Below, one piece after another: positions 1 to 8,501 of a stretch of 64,000 nucleotides of DNA. This stretch comes from Fictibacillus arsenicus (GTDB lineage: Bacteria; Bacillota; Bacilli; Bacillales; Fictibacillaceae): the NCBI RefSeq assembly GCF_001642935.1, contig NZ_CP016761.1:3658001-3722000 (forward strand), given 5' to 3'. Positions within the stretch are counted from its first letter, which is position 1; each line of letters opens with the position of its first letter. The position numbers were made by a program, and so were the translations under genes. The notes beneath the pieces are model-generated. The model ran no database searches and was not told the DNA's origin. It worked only from the letters and a program-made list of their open reading frames with translations.

Positions 1-365
1 TCCTTCTCTCTTTTTAGCCATTCATCACAAAGAAAGAATAGCAAAAAAGCACCCACTGCAAATAATCCAAATCCTTTAAGTACTAATATAGTAAGAAAAC
101 CAAAGAATATATGTATGAATCCGGCTATTAAAAAACGTGTGCTATATAGATTTTTTGTCAGGTTTTCCGATAAGAGTGAAACCGGAATACCATAAAATAA
201 ACTACCTAACAAAGCTATTATAAAAATAGGAATTACCTCAATAATAATAGCCCATGAAATACCGTATTTCATAAACTCAGGAATCATTAGTATAATTATA
301 AATAATATAAATATTATAGAGGAATATAAGGCTGCCTCACATTTATCAGTAAAAGTTTTGTTCAT
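1..365 (-). CDS. Multi-pass membrane protein, C-terminus cut by window edge
   Basis: An open frame runs from an ATG at 365 to the left edge with no stop. The start has an AGGATGG ribosome site just upstream. The visible 121 residues contain about three to four hydrophobic segments separated by short polar loops. The N-terminus is short and charged and holds one cysteine. I do not recognise the family. It is a small integral membrane protein of unknown role. The IS element lies upstream of its start, so its own promoter must sit between the IS end and 365. Confidence 0.6.
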   Translation of the reverse strand, partial: MNKTFTDKCEAALYSSIIFILFIIILMIPEFMKYGISWAIIIEVIPIFIIALLGSLFYGIPVSLLSENLTKNLYSTRFLIAGFIHIFFGFLTILVLKGFGLFAVGAFLLFFLCDEWLKREK

Positions 366-490
366 AATTACCATCCTATATAAGGTTGTGAATCATTTCA
401 CAAATAATTATACCAATTATTTCTTTTTCTGGTCTATGGAAAAATAAAAAAACCTGCAGATTAGACTAACCTAGGTAGATGAGACACAAT

Positions 491-542
491 AAAACACCTC
501 CGAAATGATACACTTATTCTAAGTGATAATCGGAGGTGTTTT
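491..542 (+). promoter_or_regulatory. Hairpin sequestering the transposase ribosome-binding site
   Basis: The 12-mer AAAACACCTCCG (491-502) is exactly complementary to CGGAGGTGTTTT (531-542), which contains the GGAGG of orfA. An inner stem, CACTTA/TAAGTG (511-525), has a 3-nt loop. In a transcript reading in from outside, the ribosome site would be buried. Many insertion sequences use this arrangement to stop translation from external promoters. The effect here is inferred from sequence only. Confidence 0.7.
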
Positions 543-545
543 TGC

Positions 546-863
546 ATGGGCAAAAACGTATATTCAAAAGAAACAAAGTGGGCTGTTGTTAAGGATAAAA
601 TGAGTGGCCAATTTACGAATGAAGAAATTATGAATAAGTATGGCATTAAAAATGTTTCGCAAATAAAAACATGGGTGAAATGGTATCGTGAAAATCAAGT
701 ACACCGGTTTAATCAGCCAATAGGCAAACAATACTCTTACGGTCTTGGACCTGATTCAGCTAGTGAAGAGGAAAAAAAGGACCGTCAATTCAATCACTAT
801 AAACAGGAGAATGAAATCTTAAAAAAGTATTTGGAGATCGAAAAGGAGTTGAAAAAGAAGTAG
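546..863 (+). CDS. IS3 transposase OrfA (helix-turn-helix protein)
   Basis: The protein has 105 residues with an N-terminal HTH of the IS3 OrfA type (transposase_8), followed by a leucine-rich helical end (residues about 80-105) that probably forms a coiled coil. The start ATG at 546 follows GGAGGTG. Near the 3' end the heptamer A AAA AAG (821-827) is in the zero frame, and G AAA AAG (851-857) lies just before the stop at 861-863. Either could cause the -1 frameshift needed to make the OrfAB transposase. The orfB frame is open from 827 onward, which supports this. Confidence 0.9.
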   Translation: MGKNVYSKETKWAVVKDKMSGQFTNEEIMNKYGIKNVSQIKTWVKWYRENQVHRFNQPIGKQYSYGLGPDSASEEEKKDRQFNHYKQENEILKKYLEIEKELKKK

Positions 864-871
864 TTCTCCGT

Positions 872-1708
872 TTGGTAAAAAAATTACGAAAAAAGTACAC
901 GGTTACGGCTATTCTAAGCGCGCTAAACGTTCCAAGGTCCACATACTATCGTTGGGTGTCTACTCCATCTAATGATTTGTCTAAATCAGAGAAGGTCATT
1001 ATCTCACTTTGTGAAGAGACTAACTATCGGTATGGACATCGTAAAATTAAGAATTTACTTAAACGTCGATATCAAATTAGTTTGAATCGAAATTCGGTGC
1101 AACGTATTATGCAAAAGCATCATCTACAGTGCCGTGTAAAGCCAAAGCGCAAGTGGAAATCTCAAGGGGAATCCATCATTGTCGCACCAAACATTTTAAA
1201 TCGAGATTTTTCAGCAGCTCGACCTAATCAAAAGTGGGTAACAGATATAACATATGTTCAATATGGTTCTATTACATTGTACCTATCGACCATAATGGAT
1301 TTATTTAATAATCAAATTGTGGCTCACAAGCTCTATACCCATCAACAAGTTCCTCTTGTGGCAGATACCTTAAAAGCAGCTTTGGAATCACGAGGGAACC
1401 CCAAAGGGGTTATAATCCACTCAGATCAAGGAAGTGTGTATACATCCTATGGGTATCAACAACTAATAAAGGATAGGAAATTGGTCAGCAGTATGTCCAG
1501 AAGAGGAAATTGTTGGGATAATGCGGTTATTGAGTCCTTCCATTCCAATCTAAAATCTGAAGAATTTCAATATGTGAAGTTTAATTCTATGCCGATAGAT
1601 AAAATCAGGGAAAAAGTAGATCAGTACATGAAGTATTATAATGAAGAGCGTATACAAGAAAAATTAGGCTACCACACCCCAATTGAATTTGGTAGTATGG
1701 CAGCCTAA
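872..1708 (+). CDS. IS3 transposase OrfB, DDE integrase domain
   Basis: This is the catalytic part of an IS3/IS150-type transposase. The DDE residues sit in WVTDITYV, IHSDQGSVY and NCWDNAVIESFHS. An HTH_21-type region lies near the N-terminus, and the C-terminal YYNEERIQEKLGYHTP block is typical of the group. The listed start is a TTG at 872. The true product is probably an OrfAB fusion made by -1 frameshifting, because the frame is open upstream to the slippery sites in orfA. No internal stops or frameshifts are seen. Confidence 0.93.
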   Translation: MVKKLRKKYTVTAILSALNVPRSTYYRWVSTPSNDLSKSEKVIISLCEETNYRYGHRKIKNLLKRRYQISLNRNSVQRIMQKHHLQCRVKPKRKWKSQGESIIVAPNILNRDFSAARPNQKWVTDITYVQYGSITLYLSTIMDLFNNQIVAHKLYTHQQVPLVADTLKAALESRGNPKGVIIHSDQGSVYTSYGYQQLIKDRKLVSSMSRRGNCWDNAVIESFHSNLKSEEFQYVKFNSMPIDKIREKVDQYMKYYNEERIQEKLGYHTPIEFGSMAA

Positions 1709-1786
1709 CTGGTGGTGTTTTATTATTGTCTCATTTGACTAGGCCAGTCTAGATGATGCAGGTTTTCTAACTGTATATATTTCCAC

Positions 1787-2500
1787 TCAGCCAACAATTT
1801 CACCCAGTGTCTCAGCAAAATTCTTCGACTGTGCAACTGATCCAAACTGCCTTACTTTTTGTTTCGAACCGTAAAAGAGCAGCTCTCCTTCTTTTAAAAT
1901 CAAGAAGGAAGTGCATAGTGTTTCAAGTTCTTGTGCGTCATGGCTGGAATATAGAATCGTCTTTCCTTCACTTCCGAGCTGCCTTAGATCGTTCACGATT
2001 TCTTGTTTTGCAGAAATGTCGATTCCTACTGTCGGTTCGTCAAGAATTAGAATTTCCGGGTCATGCAGCAAGGCGATCAAGATGTTGAGCTTACGCTGAT
2101 TTCCACCTGACAGATGCTTTACTTTTTTATCAAGATGCTCAGCCAGCTTCCACTCCTCACACCTTCTCACCCAGTTTTCCTCAGGTGAATTTTTAGCTAG
2201 CTTCGCAAAAAAACGAAGATTCTCGCGTGCTGTCAGTTCGTGATATACCGCGATTTCCTGTGGTACATAACCGATCTTTTCCCTTATCTTTTTCGTATCT
2301 TTTTTTGTATCCATTTCATCGATTTGCACGGAACCATTTGTGCCTCTCATGATCGTTGCGATGATTTTAAGAAGTGTGGACTTCCCTGCACCGTTGGGAC
2401 CAACAACGCCGACGGTTTCTCCTTTTTGGATACAAAAGTTTATATCTTTAAGCACTTCTTTACGTCCAAACTTTTTTGATAGATTTTCTGCTGAGATCAA
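1787..2500 (-). CDS. ABC exporter ATP-binding protein
   Basis: This 237-residue ABC ATPase carries Walker A GPNGAGKST (residues about 37-45), signature LSGGNQRK, Walker B LILDEPT and a switch histidine in SSHDAQE. It probably powers the two ABC-2 permeases encoded just upstream. The start is TTG at 2500, which overlaps the TGA of the preceding permease (TTGA), with an AGGTGA ribosome site. Such three-gene sets include drug and lipopeptide exporters such as B. subtilis LnrLMN (YfiLMN). The substrate here is not known. The right end of the IS element lies just past its stop. Confidence 0.9.
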   Translation of the reverse strand: MISAENLSKKFGRKEVLKDINFCIQKGETVGVVGPNGAGKSTLLKIIATIMRGTNGSVQIDEMDTKKDTKKIREKIGYVPQEIAVYHELTARENLRFFAKLAKNSPEENWVRRCEEWKLAEHLDKKVKHLSGGNQRKLNILIALLHDPEILILDEPTVGIDISAKQEIVNDLRQLGSEGKTILYSSHDAQELETLCTSFLILKEGELLFYGSKQKVRQFGSVAQSKNFAETLGEIVG

Positions 2501-3660
2501 GCGTTGTCACCTGCCTTCATTGTTGAAAGTCCGTATAAGAGGATGCTGATTCCTACAAACACCAATGGAATCATGACCGTCTCTTGGTTTAAAGCTGAGA
2601 TGATCCAATATTGCGGCGTCCATTGTGCTGCTTTTTCTAAAATACGCGAAAGTTCGTCACTCGGGAAAAAAGTTCCGCTTAAAAGCGATGTTGCGAGTAC
2701 GATAAAAAGTGTTACGGCTTGCCACGTTCGGTTGGAATGAACAAAATAAGCAATCAAAAGTGATAGTGCGTTCAAAAACAATACATATCCAAGCAATGCT
2801 CCAATCGTTGAAGCATTCAACACTAGTTCACCTTTCCACCAGCCAAAACCGGCCATCAGCAACAGGAGTTCGAGCTGAAGAAAAAGTACCCCTAGCGCAT
2901 TTCCTCCCCAGTAAACCGAAAATCCGCCAACTGAATACGGCACCCTTGAGCGCATTCCTGAATCCCGGTCTTTAATCGGCCAGCTATTCCATAAAAAGCT
3001 GAACAGCATAAGCATCACTAGCATTCCAGGTACGTAAATCGATACGGCTTGATTCTCAACGGATTGAGCTTTTTCTTTTGTAGCACCGACCTTATAATCA
3101 ACTGTCATTAATGGTACAGGATCCCAATGCTTATCACTATACGCCCAAGCCTCTTTCCAAACGGAAGCCTGCTCTTTCGCGTCCAGCTTCTCTCTTTTCC
3201 CATATGTTTTTAAGACCGTATTTGCACCGTAAGAATTACTCGATAAACGCTTCACTTCACTCGCAAAAATTTCGCGGACAAGACCGTGTGACAAGGTCCC
3301 ATTGGAAAGACACATCGTCACGAGTTCGTCTTCATCATTTTCTTGAATGCGTTCCATAAATCCTTCTGGTATTAAAAAGCCGATCGCTGCTTTTTGCGTC
3401 TCGATTTCGTTTCGCGCTTGTTCTTGATCAACGATACTAACTGATACTGCTGGATTATCGCTCACACGTTCAATCACAGTCTCGGAGTAATCAGATGCGT
3501 CCTCGTCCACAATCACAACGGGGATTTTCGTTGCGTTTGCCGTTTTTTCAACAGACAGGTCTAAGAATCCGAGCAAAAGCACAGGGATTACAAGCCCTGC
3601 CCAGCTCCACGGACTTTGAAGCAATAATTTTATACGTGTAAAGGCAATTGTCCAGACCAT
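2497..3660 (-). CDS. ABC-2 type exporter permease (second)
   Basis: This is an ABC-2 family permease. One membrane segment sits near the N-terminus, followed by a large extracytoplasmic region of about 170 residues and then five hydrophobic segments. The ATG at 3660, preceded by AAGAGGTTGCC, is preferred to a longer reading from 3747 that would overlap the upstream gene deeply. It overlaps the end of the upstream permease by 31 nt and the ATPase start by 4 nt, so the three genes form one operon. The paired large outer domains suggest a heterodimeric permease. Confidence 0.85.
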   Translation of the reverse strand: MVWTIAFTRIKLLLQSPWSWAGLVIPVLLLGFLDLSVEKTANATKIPVVIVDEDASDYSETVIERVSDNPAVSVSIVDQEQARNEIETQKAAIGFLIPEGFMERIQENDEDELVTMCLSNGTLSHGLVREIFASEVKRLSSNSYGANTVLKTYGKREKLDAKEQASVWKEAWAYSDKHWDPVPLMTVDYKVGATKEKAQSVENQAVSIYVPGMLVMLMLFSFLWNSWPIKDRDSGMRSRVPYSVGGFSVYWGGNALGVLFLQLELLLLMAGFGWWKGELVLNASTIGALLGYVLFLNALSLLIAYFVHSNRTWQAVTLFIVLATSLLSGTFFPSDELSRILEKAAQWTPQYWIISALNQETVMIPLVFVGISILLYGLSTMKAGDNA

Positions 3661-4859
3661 GGCAACCTCTTCTTTATTGTGATAATAAGGATTCCGAAGA
3701 TCCAAAAAACAACGGAGAATCCCATTAATGTGACGACCAAACTCCATTCACCCGCACCTGAAAACAGCGTCTCTACTAATCCATTATGCGTGTGATGCAG
3801 TACGTTTAAAAAGCTCACGCTGCGCCACAGTTCTGGCAAGTATGATAACGGCAATACACTTCCACTCGTTGCCGTCATTCCAACTACCAGCAGAATTCCC
3901 GCTCCCCACTTTGCACCGTTTCGCTGGAAAAGTTCCTGACAAAGGGCAAACAATGAAGAAACGGCTAAACAATAGGTTAGTAGAATGACGGTCGCAAGTA
4001 TGCTCCATGTTTTTGTCACGCTATAAAAAAGCACAATCAAAAGTGCGCATTGGATTACGAGCAGCATGAAAACCGATATGATGTTTCCAAAAAAGAAAAC
4101 CGAAGATCTCACTCCTTGAAGAGAAAGCCGCTCCCTTAATGCGGTTTGTTCCCCTCTTGCGGTTAAGCTCATACCAAACAAACCACCGATCAAAAGCAGA
4201 ATCAATACACCCGAGAGGCTATAGAACTCAACAGGTGTAATGCCTCCAAGCGCACTCAAAGTTTCCGTTTCATAGATCTTGTTTCGGTTCAGCGCTTGCA
4301 GTGTAAAATCGGTAATAATCGCGTCTCGATAAGTAGCAAATTCCTCAGAACTCAGCCCCATTTTTCGCAAATAATGAAAAGCTGCATTCGCTCCGCTTTG
4401 TGCTGCAGAAATCAAGTTAGCGTTCGATACCATCACTTGCTGCAGCAACTCTGCTTGAAACGGGCGTTCTGGATTCCCGATTACCGTAACAGGAATGTTT
4501 TTGCCACGGCGGATCCCATTCGTAAATCCGTCAGGGACAATCACCATTCCTGCAATTTCATTATTCGCCAGCATTTCACTCGCTGTCTTTCCATCAGTTT
4601 TTTGAAAAGAAAGAACGGCTTGCAGCTCTTCGGATTCTTCGTATTGTTTCATTAATATTTTTGTTTCAAAGGTGTTATCTTCATCCACGATTGCGACGGT
4701 AAAGGGCTCGACCCATTGTTTCTCATCCAAAAGAGGCTTCAATCCCAGATACGTGATGCCGAGCAACAAAAGCGGAAAGAGCATCATGGCGAATAGCGGC
4801 ATCGGCTGCTTCAGCCAGCATTTTACCGTTAGATGGGCAATGAGTAACGTTTGCCTCAT
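3630..4859 (-). CDS. ABC-2 type exporter permease (first)
   Basis: This 409-residue ABC-2 permease has the same plan as its neighbour: one N-terminal helix (about 17-37), an outer domain, then five or six helices in the second half. It starts at ATG 4859 after AAAGGAATTTTGTT. It is the first gene of the three-gene export operon. The extracytoplasmic loop with VAIVDEDNTFETK resembles the YhgE/Pip-like ABC-2 subgroup. Substrate unknown; drug or peptide export is the usual role of such sets. Confidence 0.85.
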   Translation of the reverse strand: MRQTLLIAHLTVKCWLKQPMPLFAMMLFPLLLLGITYLGLKPLLDEKQWVEPFTVAIVDEDNTFETKILMKQYEESEELQAVLSFQKTDGKTASEMLANNEIAGMVIVPDGFTNGIRRGKNIPVTVIGNPERPFQAELLQQVMVSNANLISAAQSGANAAFHYLRKMGLSSEEFATYRDAIITDFTLQALNRNKIYETETLSALGGITPVEFYSLSGVLILLLIGGLFGMSLTARGEQTALRERLSLQGVRSSVFFFGNIISVFMLLVIQCALLIVLFYSVTKTWSILATVILLTYCLAVSSLFALCQELFQRNGAKWGAGILLVVGMTATSGSVLPLSYLPELWRSVSFLNVLHHTHNGLVETLFSGAGEWSLVVTLMGFSVVFWIFGILIITIKKRLPWSGQLPLHV

Positions 4860-4935
4860 AACAAAATTCCTTTCGCTTAAGAAGTTTTTAAAAATTTTTT
4901 TCTAATAGATTGTTGTTTTTGAATTATTTTTTAAA

Positions 4936-5137
4936 ACCCTTCGTTGACAAGTTGATTGGAGCGGAAGGTGCGAGACTCCTCGAAAATAAACTTCACATTT
5001 TCTTCGTGCGATATAAAGCTGCCGAAGCCTTCCCTGTCCTGCGGGAGCAGCGTGCAGGTGAGACCCCGCCAGCGCGAAGCGATAGGGAGGCTCACCGCAC
5101 GCCCCGCGGAAAGCGAGTAGCTGGAGCGGAAATCAAC
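4936..5137. repeat. Dispersed Bacillaceae palindromic repeat, copy 1 (with 60-nt insertion)
   Basis: The element is GC-rich and starts ACCCTTC, then GTTGATTGGAGCGGAAGG, and ends CTGGAGCGGAAATCAAC. Its ends, GTTGATT and AATCAAC, are complementary, so a large hairpin is possible. A second copy lies at 47299-47441. Blocks shared by both include GTGCGAGACTCCT, AGGTGAGAC, AGGCTCACCGC and GCCCCGCGGAAAGCGAG. This copy has 60 extra bases (4981-5040) after GAGACTCCT, flanked by TCCT on both sides. Reading frames through this stretch look like artefacts. Similar elements are known to me from other Bacillaceae, without a settled function. Confidence 0.75.
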
Positions 5138-5172
5138 TCTTTCAATGAGCAACAAAGTTTACGAAAATAGGC

Positions 5173-5223
5173 TTTTAAAAAAAGGACAAAGATCAACTTT
5201 ATTTTAAGTTATCTCTGTCCTTC
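5173..5223 (-). terminator. Rho-independent terminator
   Basis: On the minus strand, AAGGACAGAGAT pairs with ATCTTTGTCCTT and is followed by a T-run. It lies directly after the stop of the large membrane-anchored protein gene at 5234. Confidence 0.8.
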
Positions 5224-5233
5224 TTATTATATA

Positions 5234-6862
5234 TTATAGTCCTTGGAACATTTGAGCGTTTTCACCGACAAATTGTTCGATGTTGCGCTGTATTTCAGAC
5301 ATCATGCCCATCATTTCAGCATCGCTCATCTCTGCTACGTTGACAGCTTTATCTTCTGATAACGTAGGGAATTTAAGCTTGTCGCCAAATGTTGTTTTTG
5401 TTTTGATGTTCAATCCAACATTGATGTCGCCCATTGACGGGTCATTTCCGATCAATGTTACTTTATAATCGTGGTTCGCATAATCTTTATCAAGATTCTG
5501 GTCTGCTTTATGCTCGATTTCGATTGTCATATCAGGAAGTTCTATAGGTGCTTCTCCTGCTGGAACAAGCTGTACTGTCCAGTTCGACTTCTTGTCAGTG
5601 CCTTCACCTTTTACATGGAATCCGATACCTTGTGTAGTGCCGTTTTCGTTCACTTCAAATTTCGCTTTAATATCGCGCTTCTTGCCATCGTCGCCTTTTG
5701 GCTCGCTTTCCATTTTCACATCAACAAGCAATGTTTCGCCTTCAGGACCTGCGTTAAGAACCCAAGATGAGTTCGATACATCGCCTTTCGTCCAGCTTTC
5801 AGCCTTGTAGTTCATTGGAACAGCTTCTTCGCCATTAGCGCCGATTTTCATAGATAGGTCACGGCTTACAACTTTATCATCGCCGTCAACAATCACAACT
5901 TGCTTCATTCCGCCAGGGATTTCTAGATCTTCATTAATTGCTTTTTTAGCATCAGTCAGCATTTTTTCAATTTCTTTTTTCGCGTCTTCTTCGCTCATTG
6001 GAGCTGTTGAAGTCATATCGAAATTAAAACCGCCTTGTAATGCTGATTGCTCAGCTAAAGCATTCATGATTTCTTCGTCGTTCTCAACTTTTTCAATAAA
6101 GTTGATCATAAGCGTTTTTGTTTCTTTTTCAGAAAGTGAAACCGTTAACTGGCGAAGCTTCTCGCCTTTAAAGTCAACATCATCTTTAAGTGTTACGTTT
6201 TCGTCTTTCACGCTGTCTGCATACACTTTAGCAAACTCTTCGAACGCTTCATCGCGTGCTTCTTCACTTAGGTCGCCTTCAACCGCTTTAAAGAAGTTTT
6301 GAAGTTTTTCCATTCCAACGTACGCTGGATCGAACTTACGCATTACATCACCAAATTTATTGTTCGGGAAGTATACGTGCTTATCGTAAGCAGCTGGTAC
6401 GCTTAATGCAGTTTGTTTATTGTTTTGGTAAAATTCAGCTTTTACAAGGTCTGTGTTGTTCAAAACAAGTGCCAAGTCAGCTGACCCTTCTTCTTTCTTA
6501 GGATCGTGCTGTGTTGTCATTTTAATTTCACTGTTAGAAAGAATAGAACCGATCATTGCCGCTTCCATTCCGCCCGCCCCAAACATGGACGGATCCATTT
6601 CCACACCAACGCGTGCTTCAGACTTATATGCTTCTTCCAATTGCTTTTCTGAAAGTGCTAATGCATCTCCAAAGCTTTCTTCAAATGACTCGTTCATCGC
6701 TTTGAACGTGTTCATTTCTGATTTCAAATAAAGTTCACGCGGTGATAGATCGATGAACATTGCATATGCCGTTGCCCCAATCGCGATGATCGCGATAAGT
6801 GCAAGTCCAATGATCAACGGACGTTTCTTACTGCCTGTACTCTGATTAACTTGAGTTTCCAT
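5234..6862 (-). CDS. Membrane-anchored extracytoplasmic protein (DUF6583-like)
   Basis: The protein has 542 residues. After a short cytoplasmic stretch with lysine and arginine comes one membrane segment (residues about 15-35). A large acidic outer region follows, rich in lysine, glutamate and beta-prone repeats. No enzyme motif is visible. It resembles Bacillus proteins I recall as DUF6583, but that assignment is from memory and not certain. It has its own terminator and stands alone between the repeat element and a sigma factor gene. It could be an envelope sensor or lipid/polymer-binding protein; this is a guess from topology. Confidence 0.7.
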   Translation of the reverse strand: METQVNQSTGSKKRPLIIGLALIAIIAIGATAYAMFIDLSPRELYLKSEMNTFKAMNESFEESFGDALALSEKQLEEAYKSEARVGVEMDPSMFGAGGMEAAMIGSILSNSEIKMTTQHDPKKEEGSADLALVLNNTDLVKAEFYQNNKQTALSVPAAYDKHVYFPNNKFGDVMRKFDPAYVGMEKLQNFFKAVEGDLSEEARDEAFEEFAKVYADSVKDENVTLKDDVDFKGEKLRQLTVSLSEKETKTLMINFIEKVENDEEIMNALAEQSALQGGFNFDMTSTAPMSEEDAKKEIEKMLTDAKKAINEDLEIPGGMKQVVIVDGDDKVVSRDLSMKIGANGEEAVPMNYKAESWTKGDVSNSSWVLNAGPEGETLLVDVKMESEPKGDDGKKRDIKAKFEVNENGTTQGIGFHVKGEGTDKKSNWTVQLVPAGEAPIELPDMTIEIEHKADQNLDKDYANHDYKVTLIGNDPSMGDINVGLNIKTKTTFGDKLKFPTLSEDKAVNVAEMSDAEMMGMMSEIQRNIEQFVGENAQMFQGL

Positions 6863-7056
6863 CGTTTGGTTGTCCCCCTCTTAATAAATGTATAAGCTTT
6901 TCCCTACCAACTTATTACACTGTTATTCTAAAAAAATATCAGCTTATCTCTCTACTGGCAAAGATGGGTAATAAAGGAATTTCATGCCCACAGTTTTCTA
7001 CTATACCCTAATTATAGAATTATATCCATCAAATTGCGTAGTAAGAAAGGCTGAAT

Positions 7057-7557
7057 TTAATTGGTAATTAAAACCGTCCGAAGCCTCTTGATTGCTGATT
7101 TTCTCCACGATTTCACAGCATAAACGGTAACCCCGTACATCTCCGCAATCTCTGCTTCACTCTTCATCTGAAAAACGCGCTGGTTAACCCACCTTTGCTG
7201 GTTTTCTGTCAGGTGCATCAGATATAGATTCATTGTTTCATCCTCTAAATATGGAATGGTGTCTTCATGAGAAAGAGTCCGGAACGTCATTGATTCGTGG
7301 GGATCTTGAATTTCTTCTGCCTCCTGCCGTCTCGCCTCTCCTCTCAGCTCTTGAAGGATACGGCCTCTGACAAGCAGGTACGCATATGAGGAGAACTGCC
7401 CTTTTTCAGGATCAAACGTTTCGTAAGCTTTCCAGAGTCCTAGTAAGCCAGCTTGATAGTATTGGTCGAAATGTGCCGATAAGTGGTAGAGCCTGATCTG
7501 TGATTTGATAAGAGGATCGTACATAGAAGCGATTTGTTCAAAGGGCATTTCTTTCAT
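7057..7557 (-). CDS. Sigma-70 family RNA polymerase sigma factor
   Basis: This 166-residue sigma factor has region 2 with YYQAGLLGLWKAYETFDPEKG and FSSYAYLLVRGRILQELR (residues about 25-75). Region 4 near the C-terminus has an HTH (EAEIAEMYGVTVYAVKSWRKSAIKRLR). The ATG at 7557 follows AAAGGATG at good spacing and is preferred to an upstream ATG at 7641. Size and domain make-up fit ECF-like or YvrI-like sigma factors. I see no anti-sigma gene beside it. It directs transcription of an unknown regulon. Confidence 0.85.
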   Translation of the reverse strand: MKEMPFEQIASMYDPLIKSQIRLYHLSAHFDQYYQAGLLGLWKAYETFDPEKGQFSSYAYLLVRGRILQELRGEARRQEAEEIQDPHESMTFRTLSHEDTIPYLEDETMNLYLMHLTENQQRWVNQRVFQMKSEAEIAEMYGVTVYAVKSWRKSAIKRLRTVLITN

Positions 7558-7909
7558 GGGAATACATCCTTTTGGAATGTGCGCACATTCGGGGAATTCC
7601 GCGGTATCCTCACTATAAAATTTGAATTTGAATAGAAGCAAAGCAACGTTTTTAAAGAGTTATAAGCTGGACTTGATCAGAAGAAAAATATTATGAGGAG
7701 ATCGTTTATTGAGTTATCCACAGAATAAAGATCATCTGACAAATTACGACACATTTTCGGCGTGGTATTCTCAATAACGAAAAATTTTAGTCGGATTATT
7801 GAGTAAATCAGTCCCAGTTGTGGATAAATAGTGATTTTAAAAAAATTTTATGTGGATGGCTCTTTCCTTTCCTTCTCTGGAACTTATGAAGTGAAAGGAG
7901 GTGAGGCAC

Positions 7910-8128
7910 ATGGCTACAGCAGCATTAATCGATTCCGCAATGCGCTTAGAGCTTGATGGAGGTTTAGACGCAGACAACAAACCGGTGATGAAGTACAAAA
8001 ACTTCGCACATGTAAAAACAACATCGACTCCAGACCAGCTCGAAGCCGTTGCGACTGCACTCGCAGGACTTCAAGTTTATCCACTAGTCGGTATCAGACG
8101 TAACGATTCCTTCGCGATTCAGCAGTAA
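7910..8128 (+). CDS. DUF1659 domain protein
   Basis: This 72-residue protein matches the DUF1659 pattern as I know it: a short N-terminal helix, a KYKNFAHVKTTSTPDQL core and a hydrophobic end with VYPLVGIRRND. The ATG at 7910 follows AAAGGAGGTGAGGCAC; a GTG at 7901 is too close to the ribosome site. It is followed 44 nt later by a DUF2922 gene, a pairing that is common in Bacillaceae. Function is unknown. DnaA boxes lie on both sides. Confidence 0.85.
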   Translation: MATAALIDSAMRLELDGGLDADNKPVMKYKNFAHVKTTSTPDQLEAVATALAGLQVYPLVGIRRNDSFAIQQ

Positions 8129-8172
8129 TGACTGATGTGTGAGGAAAAATATATAGGAAAGGAGGGATTTCA

Positions 8173-8391
8173 ATGGCCAAAGTGCTTGAATTGCAGTTTC
8201 TTAACCAGGAGAACAAAACGGTGACAGTCCGTTTGGACGCGCCAATCGAACCGGTTGATCCCGCAGCTGTTAACGCTGCTATGGACACGGTAATCGCCCA
8301 AAACATCTTCACTTCATCTGGCGGAAGCTATACGAGCAAAAAAGGTGCGCGTATTGTTGACCGTGAAGTGAGTGACATCGTCCTAGGGTAA
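8173..8391 (+). CDS. DUF2922 domain protein
   Basis: This 72-residue protein contains the motifs of DUF2922: LEFLNQENK-like start, TVTVRLDAPIEPVDPAAVNAAMD, and a C-terminal GARIVDREVSDIVL. A strong GGAGGGATTTCA ribosome site precedes ATG 8173. It forms a two-gene operon with the DUF1659 gene and ends at a clear terminator. Small size and pairing suggest the two proteins act together, but no activity is established to my knowledge. Confidence 0.85.
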   Translation: MAKVLELQFLNQENKTVTVRLDAPIEPVDPAAVNAAMDTVIAQNIFTSSGGSYTSKKGARIVDREVSDIVLG

Positions 8392-8424
8392 TTCATAAAA
8401 TAAGTGACTTCAGCGACCGTGAAA

Positions 8425-8466
8425 AAAACCGTCTTCTAGCCAATTGGTTAGAGGGCGGTTTTTAAG
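8425..8466 (+). terminator. Rho-independent terminator
   Basis: AAACCGTCTTCTAGCC pairs with GGTTAGAGGGCGGTTT around an AATT loop and is followed by a T-run. It closes the DUF1659/DUF2922 operon. Confidence 0.85.
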
Positions 8467-8501
8467 GTTGTGGATATTGTTGATAATGTGGATAAGTGTA
8501 G

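Larger units (their letters stand above)
449..1766 (+). mobile_element. IS3-family insertion sequence (IS150-like)
   Basis: The element has two overlapping-frame transposase ORFs between imperfect terminal inverted repeats. The left end (from about 449) and right end (to about 1766) share an outer AAAACCTGCA/TGCAGGTTTT match, then AGACT, CCTAG, ATGAGACA and AATAAAACACC blocks, about 50 bp in all. I see no convincing direct repeat in the flanks, so exact ends are uncertain. If the element begins with TG and ends with CA, as IS3 members usually do, the ends would be 455 and 1760. Both ORFs are intact, so the copy may be active. Confidence 0.88.

Noticed and set aside
4910-5170. Reading frames on both strands through the GC-rich repeat
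   Set aside because: They owe their length to the lack of stops in the GC-rich repeat. There are no good ribosome sites and the stretch matches the noncoding repeat at 47299.
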